Shown: positions 1 to 11,007, numbered from the stretch's first letter. The stretch is 64,000 bases of DNA from Mikania micrantha (GCA_009363875.1 CM018691.1:6269977-6333976), one strand, 5' to 3'. Notes: generated from the letters alone by a model not told the origin. Made by a program: numbers and translations.

Positions 1-692
1 CGATACACATTCGGAAAGACCTTTCTCTCTCACAAGCAGGACTGGTGCTCCTCATGTTGATAATCTTGGTCTGGTTAACTCTTTGCCTAACAACTCTTGC
101 AATTGATTAGTCAGTTTCTTGTATCTTAGTTGGGCCAAGTGGTATGGCGCTTTGACGGTTAGTGCGGCTCACGGTGTGAATTCTACCTGAAACTCCACTT
201 GTCGCTTTGGGGTAGTCCAGGTAGATCTTTGGGATAATTACAAACAACTTCAATATCTTCCATTTTTATTTCCTTCTATGTTTGTTTCGTGATACGAACT
301 AATATCGTTGAGTATCCTTTCTGTAGGTGCTTGCCCGCCTATGACAGGGTGTTTTGCGTTATCCTCCGTCGTTCTCTCTGAATAGGGATCTGATTTCCAT
401 TTGACAACGTAACATTGATCTATCTTCTTATTGCACACACTCTCTGCTTGGTCTGTAGTTACTAGTATGTCCCCACCACTGCATCAAAGTTTCCGGGAGA
501 TACTGAGATTAGGCCGACCTCAAATCCGTGACCCGTCAACACCAAGACGCTTCCTTTGAAAATGTGTTATGTCTCAATCAGCTTACAGTTGGCTAACTCT
601 ACGGTGTACGTATAGTCTAGTGACGTCGGGGTAATGTTAAGCATTTTGCTAAATTCGCTAAGCATCAGGCTACTCTTAGCACCAATATCACA
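1..692 (-). pseudogene. Gypsy protease / early pol remnant (partial)
   Basis: Directly after the gag stop codon the reading frame continues into a protease-like segment. The usual D-T/S-G-A active-site motif appears as D-I-G-A. More in-frame stops follow. The same stops are present in the other unit at 8314-9005, so the damage predates the duplication. It runs off the left edge. Confidence 0.75.
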
Positions 693-1880
693 TTACATAC
701 TAGCATAGGCATTATGTAAAAGGAACGTACCAGTCACAATGATAGGATCATCTTTTGCTTCTTTGGAGTCATTTACAAATGCAGGGCCCATTGTCACGCT
801 TTCTTTTTCCTTCAGCTGTGGGCAATCCCTGCGCCAATGCCCAGGCTTGCCACATTTATAACACCCTTTAACGACTTTCTGGTTGTCTTTGCTACCAACT
901 GGCTTGCTTCTACACTCCTTGGCCATGTGACCGTTTCTTCCGCATTTCCGACATCGATAGCGTTCACATTGGCCGTTGTGATGATATGGGCATCTTTTGC
1001 ACTTAGGGTATTTCCCCTGGTAGGCATTCTTGCCCTTGGTGCTGGATGGTGTAGCAGTAGAGTCGTTAGTTGTTGCTGACTGGTTATGGAGTTGCATTTG
1101 TTGGGAAGAGGGCGTCTGGCTGTGACTAGTCTCCCGCTTGCGCTTGTAATCCTGAGACTTCAGGTGTTCACCCCTCTTGGGTAGCTTACCCTGCGCTACC
1201 GCTTGGTTAGTCAGATGATAAGCCAAACAAATAGTGGGTTGAATGAGAGTGGGGTCTGTCGTGGTAATCAGGCTTTGGATTTGTTTAGGTAATCCACTAA
1301 CGTATGGATCGATCTTCCTGTAGTCTGGGGTCACCATTTCTGGGCATTGTTTACACCATTCGTGAAATCGAGTGGTGTATTGTTCGATTTCAGATCCTTC
1401 CATTTTGTAATTCCAGAACCCCTCCAGTTTCTGGATTTCGTTCTGTGGACAGTATTCTTCCTTCAACATTTTGACGAAATTTTCCCAGGGAATTGAGTTA
1501 GCAGTCTTCAGACTCAGTTTCTGGACATGCGAGTTCCACCAAGTGAGGGCTTGTCCATCTAGAGTCCCGGTAGCAAATTTCACTTTGTCTTCTTCAGAAC
1601 ACTTGCACATATGGAAGATTGATTCGGCCCTTTTAACCCATTGGAGCAGCCCTACTGCTCCTTCTGATCCCGTGTATGGTTGAGGATGGTAGCTGAGGAA
1701 AGTTTTGAAGGTGCATCCTCTTGAGCTGTTGTTGTGAGTCTCACTTCCTGTCTCACTGTTTAAGCATGCAGCCTCGTAATCCGTATTGGCTTTGTTAACC
1801 AGTTGTTCTACCATGGCCTCGACAGTCGCAGAATCGATTGACGGGTTGTCAGTGCGCACATACGTTCCTTGACCATCCAT
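693..1880 (-). CDS. gag: Gag polyprotein of Ty3/gypsy chromovirus, unit 1
   Basis: This structural protein would package the retrotransposon RNA into cytoplasmic virus-like particles. The ATG at 1880 opens 395 codons; the frame extends upstream to 1919 only through non-ATG codons, so the ATG is preferred. The N-terminal half carries the retrotransposon gag domain (around the F-A-x-G-x-L-D-G-x-A-x-x-W-W segment). The C-terminal part has two CCHC zinc knuckles, CRKCGRNGHMAKEC and CYKCGKPGHWRRDC, as in plant chromoviruses. It is uninterrupted, and its translation is identical to the copy at 9006-10193. It stops exactly where protease should begin, so no Gag-Pol fusion could form by simple read-through of one frame. 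The family is certain; activity is unknown. Confidence 0.93.
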   Translation of the reverse strand: MDGQGTYVRTDNPSIDSATVEAMVEQLVNKANTDYEAACLNSETGSETHNNSSRGCTFKTFLSYHPQPYTGSEGAVGLLQWVKRAESIFHMCKCSEEDKVKFATGTLDGQALTWWNSHVQKLSLKTANSIPWENFVKMLKEEYCPQNEIQKLEGFWNYKMEGSEIEQYTTRFHEWCKQCPEMVTPDYRKIDPYVSGLPKQIQSLITTTDPTLIQPTICLAYHLTNQAVAQGKLPKRGEHLKSQDYKRKRETSHSQTPSSQQMQLHNQSATTNDSTATPSSTKGKNAYQGKYPKCKRCPYHHNGQCERYRCRKCGRNGHMAKECRSKPVGSKDNQKVVKGCYKCGKPGHWRRDCPQLKEKESVTMGPAFVNDSKEAKDDPIIVTGTFLLHNAYASM

Positions 1881-2694
1881 TTGTTGGTATCTATATACAA
1901 TAGATATTGTATTACTCACTGTTAGAGTTATTGCGTGTAAGCATGTGTAGAGAGGAAATATATCATAAGCTTAAGATATCATTTCAAAAGTAAAATCATA
2001 GATTTGACAAGGTTACTGCTACCAAAATGATTTGTATGAGCACAACTTGCTCATATTGGTTCTAAAAATAGTACAATACTATATATGATAAGGAAATAAA
2101 CTACTCGATGGAAATAGTGGAGCTCGAATCTCCCCTTTCAGAGGTGTACTATACAGTTTCCCTGATGGTTATAGCTTATCAATTGAACTTGCCAGAATTT
2201 GTATGTACCTATAAATTCACGATTACGTTGGCCACCATAATCGTCAATTTATCTTACACAGTCATTCTAGTTCATTCAATCTCAGGCTACTTAACAATCT
2301 CGGGTTAGAAGTCTTGCTTCCTGAGTGTCGATACTAAGGTTACAATCCATAAACATGCGTCATTTGACTGGGTTTACCCTCAAGAGAGAGGTTGGAAAAG
2401 GCGTTCGTTTTGAGTTGGATTGTGCTATAGGAGTCTTCTTCATAGCATAGAAGAGGTTCCCTTTGGTCTTGAGTTCGCCTTTTCTCTAATTCCCTTGCAT
2501 AGGTCATATGTGGAGTTGAGTGTTAACGCCCACTAAGGGTGCCGGATGCATGTTCGTAAGAGTTAGATCAAGTCACAAAGCATATTGTTTAAGTTAAACA
2601 CATAATGTGTTGTGTGAAACTAGTGTAGTGTCTAATGTAGAGCAGTGGCTATAGTCTAAGTTCACTACATGCAAACCTAGTTCCCTATAACCAA

Positions 2695-2707
2695 GGCTCT
2701 GATACCA
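2695..2707 (-). other. Primer-binding site (initiator tRNA-Met), unit 1
   Basis: On the minus strand, three bases after the LTR, the sequence reads TGGTATCAGAGCC, the classic complement of the 3' end of plant initiator tRNA-Met used to prime minus-strand cDNA. It proves the LTR at 2711-5707 acts as a 5' LTR for the gag at 693-1880. Confidence 0.93.
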
Positions 2708-5203
2708 GTCTGTCACACCCCCAAATTCCCACTCGTGGTGTCAGTCCACGTGGGTGTGACGTGGCCAGGATCACAGCTCATGGTCATATAGAACGACTCT
2801 ATATGAGTTGTACAATCACACAGTTTCAAGACAAACAAGTTTTTAATCAAAGCAGCGGAATAATCATTACATAAACAGCGGAAATAGTTTGATAAAATAA
2901 GTAAGTTGCAGCGGAAAGTAAACTGTTTAACAGACACTACAATGTTCAGATTGTTTTAAAACATTTCCAATTCACACAATGCCTAGGACACGAGTCTATA
3001 TGCAAGCCAGACTCCTTAAGGCTTCCTTGTGCGCATCCTAGCGTGTGCTCCATTAGTTACCTGAGAATACATGCTAAAGAGTGTCAACATAAAGTTGGTG
3101 AGTTCACAGGTTTAAGTATTGGAAAACAGTAAATCAGTTATATATACTGGGTATGTAAGTAGTTTTGTTGGATCTACGATCCGTAGAGTGTGTCATGTCA
3201 TCTTACCGAAACTCGACTGTTTCCATTTGCCTCTGCGGGTCATCGCGGAACCCGACATCAACATCGATATTACACTCGTTATGACATCCTGTCAACGTTG
3301 TTGCCGAGTGGGGTTGGTCAAACCCAGTAGTACTACGTAATAACGACTCGTTTGTACACAACTAACGGTAAGGGTAGAGAGGTCTTGATGCGATAATAGT
3401 ACACTCAAAATAGTTTTGTGACATACCAGTCATATATCTAAAGCAGTTGCATAGCATTCTCACCCCAAAAGATTAGTAAAACATTTAATGAGTAAAAGTG
3501 GGGCTGTAAACTCACCTGAGTCTGAGTAGCTTGCGTTCTTACGAGAACGGAGTAGCTCGCTGGCTAGTAGTTACCTATATCACATAGGTGTTATAAGTTT
3601 GCGATCATATTTGTGTTGGTCTCACAGGACCGTATTCGTGTCTAAACAACTCCTGGTTGTTATGTGGGTCGCGTTGACCGTGGTTGACCGTGTTGGTCGT
3701 GTTGACCGTGTTTGACCTAACGACCCGTTGGTGAACCGTGTGTTGGTTGTAAATCGTGAAACATTCGTGTAAGTGCTCGTCGTGTGCAAAATGCGCAAGT
3801 CACGTCTATGGACAACTTACTATTTATAGTAAGTTTCCATTTATGGAAAGTTCACAAAGCGTAATGGTTTTAAAGTTCTAGCATGCTCATTAGTCCTACG
3901 TGATCATGTTAACACATAACACATCATCATACGATATCACATAAGTCATTTATCTCATGTTAGCACATAAAAGTTTCCTAAAATGGAAAGTTTCCACTTA
4001 TGGCATACGCGCTATCGGAAACCATCTTACTCAACATACTATCACCATGTTAAAGCATAGTAAACCACTTAGCATGCTCACTTCGTATACATTGCCTCTA
4101 AATTGATAGTTTGAAAATAAAGTTACTATAAATAGTAACCATGGCATTTTTCATACAAACGATTTTCCTAAATCATTCTAATCCATGTTCATGTAACAAG
4201 TCATCATAATAGAGCACGTAACATCATTTAAACATGTTGGTCTAGATCTAATCACTATCTATCAACATTTTGGCTTTAAAAGTTACTAAAATAGTAACTA
4301 TGACTATTATCATACAATTAACCATTCTAATCAATCCTAGACCATTTTTATAACACATACCATCATATTATTATCTAATCATGCTCATATAGTCAAAATC
4401 ACCATTTATCAATATTTAGGCCCAAAAAGTTACTAAATATAGTAACTTGGCTAGATATGACTAAAATCAACTTCAAAATCACATTCTAAGCATCAATATT
4501 ACTCTAAAATCGTTCTAATAGCAACTCAATATACATGCATGTTCACAATACTATCCATTACACCATTTCCTAACTAAAAGTTACTATTAATAGAAAGTTT
4601 ATCAAAAATCATAGTTTTAACCATTCTAACACAATCTAACCATGAGTTATCCTTCTAATATCATCAATAATCATCTACCATCATTCAAAATCATCTCAAT
4701 ACTCATGGATCGTACATGCATGCATCAATAACATCATAAATCATCATTTTAAGCATCAAGACATATATTCAACATCTTGGATCATCATAAAACTCCATAT
4801 AATCATCATGGATCATCAAGAAACGCATCTAAATCGACAAACCCAAGGCAAACTTCGTGCATGTGCATCAAAGGTGCTTGCATGTGTGTTTCATGCCTTG
4901 CATGTGTGTGTAGAAGTGACAAATGACCATTTTAGCCATGAGGGGTGTAAGAACTACCTTCTAAAGCTTCGGGATCCCTGAGATGATGACTTCACAGCCT
5001 CTAGTTCCTCTGGATAGCTTGCTCTTAGCAGAAATGAAGTGGTGATGGTGGTGGTTTGTGCTCCAATGTGTCCTCCAAGCTTTCAAAGCTCAAAAATGGC
5101 TTCCAGAGGTTCTAAGGGTGAGTTGCAGGTGAAGAAGACGAGTATGGAGGGTCTAGAACTCGAGAAAAGGGTTATAGGCCGGCTAGAAACGATTTCCTCT
5201 TGG

Positions 5204-5210
5204 TTTTATA
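5204..5210 (-). promoter_or_regulatory. Putative TATA box in LTR 1
   Basis: TATAAAA on the minus strand lies about 500 bp inside the 5' end of the LTR, just downstream of the CG-rich palindromes. This is the expected place for the U3/R promoter. The equivalent in LTR 2 is at 13519-13525, and the solo LTR has a TATAAATA at 29698-29705 in a similar place. Confidence 0.5.
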
Positions 5211-5230
5211 AAGATTTGCCGTCTGACACC

Positions 5231-5360
5231 CGTCGCGTACCGCGACACTAGGCCAGAAAGATGCTTCGCGCTACGCGAAGGAATCCGGGAGTCAACTCTT
5301 CGCGATGTCTGTCGCGTACCGCGACAGGAACTCCTGTTGGGCCATCGCGTACCGCGATGG
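5231..5360 (-). repeat. Cluster of CG-rich palindromes in LTR U3
   Basis: Four palindromes sit within 130 bp: GTCGCGTACCGCGAC at 5232-5246, CTTCGCGCTACGCGAAG at 5264-5280, CTGTCGCGTACCGCGACAG near 5309-5327 and CCATCGCGTACCGCGATGG at 5342-5360. In element sense the core is TCGCGGTACGCGA. They stand out in an otherwise AT-rich LTR and recur at 13546-13675 and in the solo LTR around 29575-29670. Confidence 0.85.
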
Positions 5361-5707
5361 GTTCCTGAGTAGCCCAATAAGCTTAGTTTTGTTGTTTCGA
5401 ACCGATTTTCGCGTATTTCTCGAATACGATCATCGTTTCTCGACACTTAAGCGTTGTTCTACTAAACTAGATTCTCCGGAACCTAATTGTGCAGTGTATG
5501 TGTACTGTGGTTCGATCCGTTCACCAACGTTCGTCATTCAAGACACGTGCAAGTTCTGTGCGATAATTTCTCGAATTATCGGTGTGTTTGGTCTGTTGTG
5601 CCACGTGTCACACTAAATACAATTATTCTAGTGCCACGTATGAAATAATAATACACATTATTATTAAAATAAAATAAATGCTGACCTGGAATTTATGGGG
5701 TGTCACA

Positions 5708-5720
5708 TCATCCCCCAGTT
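5708..5720 (-). other. Polypurine tract of unit 2
   Basis: The minus strand reads AACTGGGGGATGA immediately before the TGTGACACC start of the LTR at 5707. This is the plus-strand primer position, so 2711-5707 is the 3' LTR of the unit on its right. Confidence 0.85.
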
Positions 5721-5742
5721 AATAGGAATTTCGTCCCGAAAT

Positions 5743-6356
5743 TCAGTTCGTGTTGCCGGTGTTAGTCGGGTCGGAGAATAAGTGAGGGTATTTCTGTTTC
5801 ATTTGGTCCTCTAGTTCCCAGGTGTATTCCGGTCCTCGTCGCGAATTCCATCGTACCTTTACGTTCGGTATCTTGCTAAGCTTCAACTTCTTGATTTCCC
5901 GGTCCATGATTTCCACCGGTTCCTCAACGAAGTGTAGTTGTTCGTCTATCTGGATTTCCTCTAAAGGAATTGCGAGCGTTTCGTTTGATAAACATTTCTT
6001 GAGATTTGAAACGTGAAACACGTTGTGTACACTACTCAATTCTTGCGGTAGCTGTAGTTCGTAGGTCACGGGGCTATTCGTTTTGTGATCTCGAATGGAC
6101 CAATGTAACGAGGGTTTAGTTTTCCCAGTTTCCCGAATCGAATCACCCCTTTCCAAGGCGAGACTTTAAGAAGTACTCGGTCTCCCATTTGGAATTCCAA
6201 AGGTTTGCGTCTCTTGTCGGCATAGCTCTTTTGTCGGTCTCGAGCTGCTGCCATTCTGTTACGTAATTGCGCGATTTTCTTGGTCGTTTTGTACACAAGT
6301 TCGAGGCTTGTCAGTTGGCTTTCACAACTTCCGCCCAACAAATGAATGATCGACAC
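5743..6356 (-). pseudogene. Integrase C-terminus and chromodomain-like remnant
   Basis: Two overlapping minus-strand frames (6066-6356 and 5743-6156) together encode the end of a gypsy integrase. The first carries the usual post-core region with RQKSYADKRRKPLEFQMGDRVLLKVSPWKG and similar. The second carries HNVFHVSNLKKCL-type and VKVRWNSRRGPEYTWE segments typical of the chromovirus tail. They are separated by a frameshift in the overlap. The frame ends 23 bp before the polypurine tract, as expected for the pol stop. In an intact element this tail steers integration. Confidence 0.88.
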
Positions 6357-7225
6357 TTACGTCCCTAGAGTGCTTCGAACGTTGCAGCTTGTATACTCGT
6401 GTGATAAGTATTGTTGTACGAGGACTTAACTAACGGTAAGCGAGTCTCCCAGCTATTGTCATAGTCATTGACACATGCTCGAAGTGCGTTTTCCAATCTC
6501 TGTATAGTTCGTTCGCTCTGCCCATCAGTTTGCGGATGTTAACGGTTCTCATACCCAAATCTTGTGCCCAATGTCTGATGATAGGATTTCCAGAAATGTG
6601 ACGTAAATCCGTTGTCGCGGTTAGAGATGATCAAGGTTGGCACTTCACGTCGAGTGGCCACTTCCTTCAGGTAAATTCGATCCTGTTCTTCTAGTTAGTC
6701 GGTCTCCTTGATGGGTAGTAAGTGTGCAGGCTTCGTTAGTCGTTCAACGATTATTCAAACAGTATCGCAACCACTTGCCGTCCTTGGCAGTTTAGTTATT
6801 AAGTCCATAGGAATCTACTCCCATTTCCACATTGGTATCTTGGGTTGTTGAAATAGCCCTGATGGCTTTTGGTATTCAATCTTGACCTTTGGGCACGTTA
6901 AACACTTACCCACGTAAGTTGTTAATTCTGCCTTCACGCTCGGCCGCCGATGGGTCATCTTTAGGTCACGGTATATTGTGTCAGGGACCGGATGTAAAGA
7001 ATGTTGGCTCCTTTGAGCTTCATCCATCACTACGCCTCTCAGTCCTCCGTAGTGTGGAATCCAGTTCCGATCCATAAGATAGTAGGTTACGTCGGCCTTC
7101 ACCTTCATCTGTTTATCCGTGTCACGCAGGGGTAAATGAGTGAGGTCCTCGACCCTCAGAGCTTCCTGTTGTGTAGTTCGGATTCTGATTGGGTAGCTCC
7201 GAGTGAGTCGTAAGTTGTAGTGCAC
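6357..7225 (-). pseudogene. Gypsy integrase zinc-finger and degraded core
   Basis: 6815-7225 encodes the integrase N-terminal HHCC zinc-binding region, seen as H-S-L-H-P followed by C-L-T-C, then the linker leading to W-K-W-E that normally precedes the catalytic core. The core (6357-6815) shows only scattered matches in several frames with stops, and no complete D-D-35-E set can be followed. The integrase is therefore dead. Confidence 0.8.
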
Positions 7226-7430
7226 ATACGCCCTTGGTTGTTTCTTTCCGGCTCATCGCGTCGGCTACTACGTTAGTTTTTCCAATGTGGTACTTGATAG
7301 TACAATCACAATTTCCTATCAGCTAGTCCCATCTGAGTTGTCTCATGTTCAGTCCCTTCTGGTCGAAGGTGTGTTGCAGTCTCTTATGATTGATGAATAT
7401 CGTGCATTTCGTGTCGGATAGGTAGTGTCA

Positions 7431-8320
7431 CTAGATCTTTCGTGCGAACACTACGGCTCCCGATTCCAAGTCATGAGTCGTGTAGTTCTTTTCGTGCACT
7501 TTCAATTGTCGTGACGCATGAGCTATCACCTTCTCGCGTTGCTTCAATACACAACCGAGTCCTTGTTTTGACGCGTCACAATAAACTACAAAGTCTTCGC
7601 ACCCGTCTGGTAGTGATAGAATAGGTGCACTGCACAATTTCTGCTTCAACAAGTCGAAAGCAGCTTCTTGTTTCTCACCCCATTCGAATTTCTTGTCTTT
7701 GTGCGTAAGGGAAGTCAATGATTTGTGCGACCTTCGAGGATCCCTCAATAGATCGCCTGTAGTACCCGGCCAATCCCAGAAACTGTCGCACCTCAGTCGA
7801 AGTCTTTGGTGCTGTCCAGTTCTTAATGGTCTCGATCTTGGCTGGGTCTACAGGTATCCCTTTCTTGTTAACCATGTGTCCAAGAAAGTTGACTTTGCGA
7901 ATCCAAAAATCGCATTTAGAGAATTTCGCGTATAGTTGCTCGGTCTTCGGTGGCCCCAAGACAAGCCTCAATTGCTCAGCTGTTTCTCCTGGTTCTTGGA
8001 GTAAATCAGGATATCGACAATAAGTACCATTACGAATTTATCGAGACATGGTTTGCACACTTGATTCATAAGGTCAATGAATACGGCTGGTGCGTTGGTC
8101 AGTCCGAAGGGCATGACCAAACATTCGTAATGTCAATCTTGTGTCCTAAAGGTTGTCTTGGGTTTGTCCTCTTCCTGTATCCCCCTTTGATGGTAATCGG
8201 TTCTCAAGGCGATTTTTGGGTAATAGCTTGACTCTTACAACTAGTCTAACAGCGCGCCCATTCGTGGTAATGGTATCGATTCCCGTTTGTCACCATGCTT
8301 AATTCCCGGTAGTCGATACA
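7431..8320 (-). pseudogene. Gypsy reverse transcriptase and RNase H remnant
   Basis: The minus strand reads G-A-P-V-L, then a degraded palm, then a segment equivalent to the F-I-D-D-I-L-I-Y-S catalytic motif that here reads L-I-V-D-I-L-I-Y-S near 8011. One catalytic aspartate is replaced by valine. RNase H follows at 7431-7748 with FEWGEKQEAAFDLLK and the YCDAS motif bearing a catalytic aspartate. Several frameshifts separate the parts. The piece is shorter than a full RT-RNase H. Confidence 0.88.
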
Positions 8321-9005
8321 CATTCGGAAAGACCTTTCTCTCTCACAAGCAGGACTGGTGCTCCTCATGTTGATAATCTTGGTCTGGTTAACTCTTTGCC
8401 TAACAACTCTTGCAATTGATTAGTCAGTTTCTTGTATCTTAGTTGGGCCAAGTGGTATGGCGCTTTGACGGTTAGTGCGGCTCACGGTGTGAGTTCTACC
8501 TGAAACTCCACTTGTCGCTTTGGGGTAGTCCAGGTAGATCTTTGGGATAATTACAAACAACTTCAATATCTTCCATTTTTATTTCCTTCTATGTTTGTTT
8601 CGTGATACGAACTAATATCGTTGAGTATCCTTTCTGTAGGTGCTTGCCAGCCTATGACAGGGTGTTTTGCGTTATCCTCCGTCGTTCTCTCTGAATAGGG
8701 ATCTGATTTCCATTTGACAACGTAACATTGATCTATCTTCTTATTGCACACACTCTCTGCTTGGTCTGTAGTTACTAGTATGTCCCCACCACTGCATCAA
8801 AGTTTCCGGGAGATACTGAGATTAGGCCGACCTCAAATCCGTGACCCGTCAACACCAAGACGCTTCCTTTGAAAATGTGTTATGTCTCAATCAGCTTACA
8901 GTTGGCTAACTCTACGGTGTACGTATAGTCTAGTGACGTCGGGGTAATGTTAAGCATTTTGCTAAATTCGCTAAGCATCAGGCTACTCTTAGCACCAATA
9001 TCACA
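8321..9005 (-). pseudogene. Gypsy protease and spacer remnant, unit 2
   Basis: This matches 8-692 of the left unit at an offset of 8313. Immediately after the gag stop comes D-I-G-A-K-S-S-L in place of the protease active site, followed by protease-like residues interrupted by stops. A 62-codon open frame at 8563-8751 is a leftover of the spacer and differs from its twin by one residue. Confidence 0.75.
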
Positions 9006-10193
9006 TTACATACTAGCATAGGCATTATGTAAAAGGAACGTACCAGTCACAATGATAGGATCATCTTTTGCTTCTTTGGAGTCATTTACAAATGCAGGGC
9101 CCATTGTCACGCTTTCTTTTTCCTTCAGCTGTGGGCAATCCCTGCGCCAATGCCCAGGCTTGCCACATTTATAACACCCTTTAACGACTTTCTGGTTGTC
9201 TTTGCTACCAACTGGCTTGCTTCTACACTCCTTGGCCATGTGACCGTTTCTTCCGCATTTCCGACATCGATAGCGTTCACATTGGCCGTTGTGATGATAT
9301 GGGCATCTTTTGCACTTAGGGTATTTCCCCTGGTAGGCATTCTTGCCCTTGGTGCTGGATGGTGTAGCAGTAGAGTCGTTAGTTGTTGCTGACTGGTTAT
9401 GGAGTTGCATTTGTTGGGAAGAGGGCGTCTGGCTGTGACTAGTCTCCCGCTTGCGCTTGTAATCCTGAGACTTCAGGTGTTCACCCCTCTTGGGTAGCTT
9501 ACCCTGCGCTACCGCTTGGTTAGTCAGATGATAAGCCAAACAAATAGTGGGTTGAATGAGAGTGGGGTCTGTCGTGGTAATCAGGCTTTGGATTTGTTTA
9601 GGTAATCCACTAACGTATGGATCGATCTTCCTGTAGTCTGGGGTCACCATTTCTGGGCATTGTTTACACCATTCGTGAAATCGAGTGGTGTATTGTTCGA
9701 TTTCAGATCCTTCCATTTTGTAATTCCAGAACCCCTCCAGTTTCTGGATTTCGTTCTGTGGACAGTATTCTTCCTTCAACATTTTGACGAAATTTTCCCA
9801 GGGAATTGAGTTAGCAGTCTTCAGACTCAGTTTCTGGACATGCGAGTTCCACCAAGTGAGGGCTTGTCCATCTAGAGTCCCGGTAGCAAATTTCACTTTG
9901 TCTTCTTCAGAACACTTGCACATATGGAAGATTGATTCGGCCCTTTTAACCCATTGGAGCAGCCCTACTGCTCCTTCTGATCCCGTGTATGGTTGAGGAT
10001 GGTAGCTGAGGAAAGTTTTGAAGGTGCATCCTCTTGAGCTGTTGTTGTGAGTCTCACTTCCTGTCTCACTGTTTAAGCATGCAGCCTCGTAATCCGTATT
10101 GGCTTTGTTAACCAGTTGTTCTACCATGGCCTCGACAGTCGCAGAATCGATTGACGGGTTGTCAGTGCGCACATACGTTCCTTGACCATCCAT
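9006..10193 (-). CDS. gag: Gag polyprotein of Ty3/gypsy chromovirus, unit 2
   Basis: This is the copy of the 693-1880 gag shifted by 8313 bp: a 395-residue capsid/nucleocapsid protein with the same two CCHC knuckles near the C-terminus. The start is the ATG at 10193; the open frame upstream to 10232 lacks an ATG. The translation is residue-for-residue identical to the other copy. About 0.8 kb of leader separates it from the primer-binding site at 11008-11020. It is the only intact reading frame of the element, so proteins for copying would have to come from another family member. Confidence 0.93.
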   Translation of the reverse strand: MDGQGTYVRTDNPSIDSATVEAMVEQLVNKANTDYEAACLNSETGSETHNNSSRGCTFKTFLSYHPQPYTGSEGAVGLLQWVKRAESIFHMCKCSEEDKVKFATGTLDGQALTWWNSHVQKLSLKTANSIPWENFVKMLKEEYCPQNEIQKLEGFWNYKMEGSEIEQYTTRFHEWCKQCPEMVTPDYRKIDPYVSGLPKQIQSLITTTDPTLIQPTICLAYHLTNQAVAQGKLPKRGEHLKSQDYKRKRETSHSQTPSSQQMQLHNQSATTNDSTATPSSTKGKNAYQGKYPKCKRCPYHHNGQCERYRCRKCGRNGHMAKECRSKPVGSKDNQKVVKGCYKCGKPGHWRRDCPQLKEKESVTMGPAFVNDSKEAKDDPIIVTGTFLLHNAYASM

Positions 10194-11007
10194 TTGTTGG
10201 TATCTATATACAATAGATATTGTATTACTCACTGTTAGAGTTATTGCGTGTAAGCATGTGTAGAGAGGAAATATATCATAAGCTTAAGATATCATTTCAA
10301 AAGTAAAATCATAGATTTGACAAGGTTACTGCTACCAAAATGATTTGTATGAGCACAACTTGCTCATATTGGTTCTAAAAATAGTACAATACTATATATG
10401 ATAAGGAAATAAACTACTCGATGGAAATAGTGGAGCTCGAATCTCCCCTTTCAGAGGTGTACTATACAGTTTCCCTGATGGTTATAGCTTATCAATTGAA
10501 CTTGCCAGAATTTGTATGTACCTATAAATTCACGATTACGTTGGCCACCATAATCGTCAATTTATCTTACACAGTCATTCTAGTTCATTCAATCTCAGGC
10601 TACTTAACAATCTCGGGTTAGAAGTCTTGCTTCCTGAGTGTCGATACTAAGGTTACAATCCATAAACATGCGTCATTTGACTGGGTTTACCCTCAAGAGA
10701 GAGGTTGGAAAAGGCGTTCGTTTTGAGTTGGATTGTGCTATAGGAGTCTTCTTCATAGCATAGAAGAGGTTCCCTTTGGTCTTGAGTTCGCCTTTTCTCT
10801 AATTCCCTTGCATAGGTCATATGTGGAGTTGAGTGTTAACGCCCACTAAGGGTGCCGGATGCATGTTCGTAAGAGTTAGATCAAGTCACAAAGCATATTG
10901 TTTAAGTTAAACACATAATGTGTTGTGTGAAACTAGTGTAGTGTCTAATGTAGAGCAGTGGCTATAGTCTAAGTTCACTACATGCAAACCTAGTTCCCTA
11001 TAACCAA

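Larger units (their letters stand above)
1..2710 (-). mobile_element. Ty3/gypsy internal region, partial (downstream unit of tandem)
   Basis: This is the start of an internal region read on the minus strand: primer-binding site, about 0.8 kb leader, gag, then the beginning of pol, running off the left edge. It matches 8314-11023 at a constant offset of 8313 bases with only about two substitutions seen by eye (near 188 and 339). It is joined directly to the LTR at 2711, which also ends the unit to its right, so that LTR is shared. Confidence 0.93.
2711..5707 (-). repeat. Shared LTR of the tandem gypsy array (LTR 1)
   Basis: It is a 2997-bp LTR that reads TGTGACACCCC at the 5' end and GGGGGTGTGACA at the 3' end on the minus strand. 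On one side it abuts a polypurine tract (5708-5720) and on the other a primer-binding site (2695-2707), so it serves two units. It aligns along its whole length with 11024-14022 at an offset growing from 8313 to 8315. By eye there are about 13 substitutions and two 1-bp indels. It has no coding content. Short open frames inside it are chance. Confidence 0.95.

Noticed and set aside
812..1079. Open frames opposite or overlapping gag (both units)
   Set aside because: They mirror the zinc-knuckle region of gag in other frames, recur identically in the duplicate, and have no family motifs.
2108..5616. Short open frames inside the leader and LTRs (also in the second unit)
   Set aside because: They lie in non-coding LTR or leader sequence and carry no recognisable domain.
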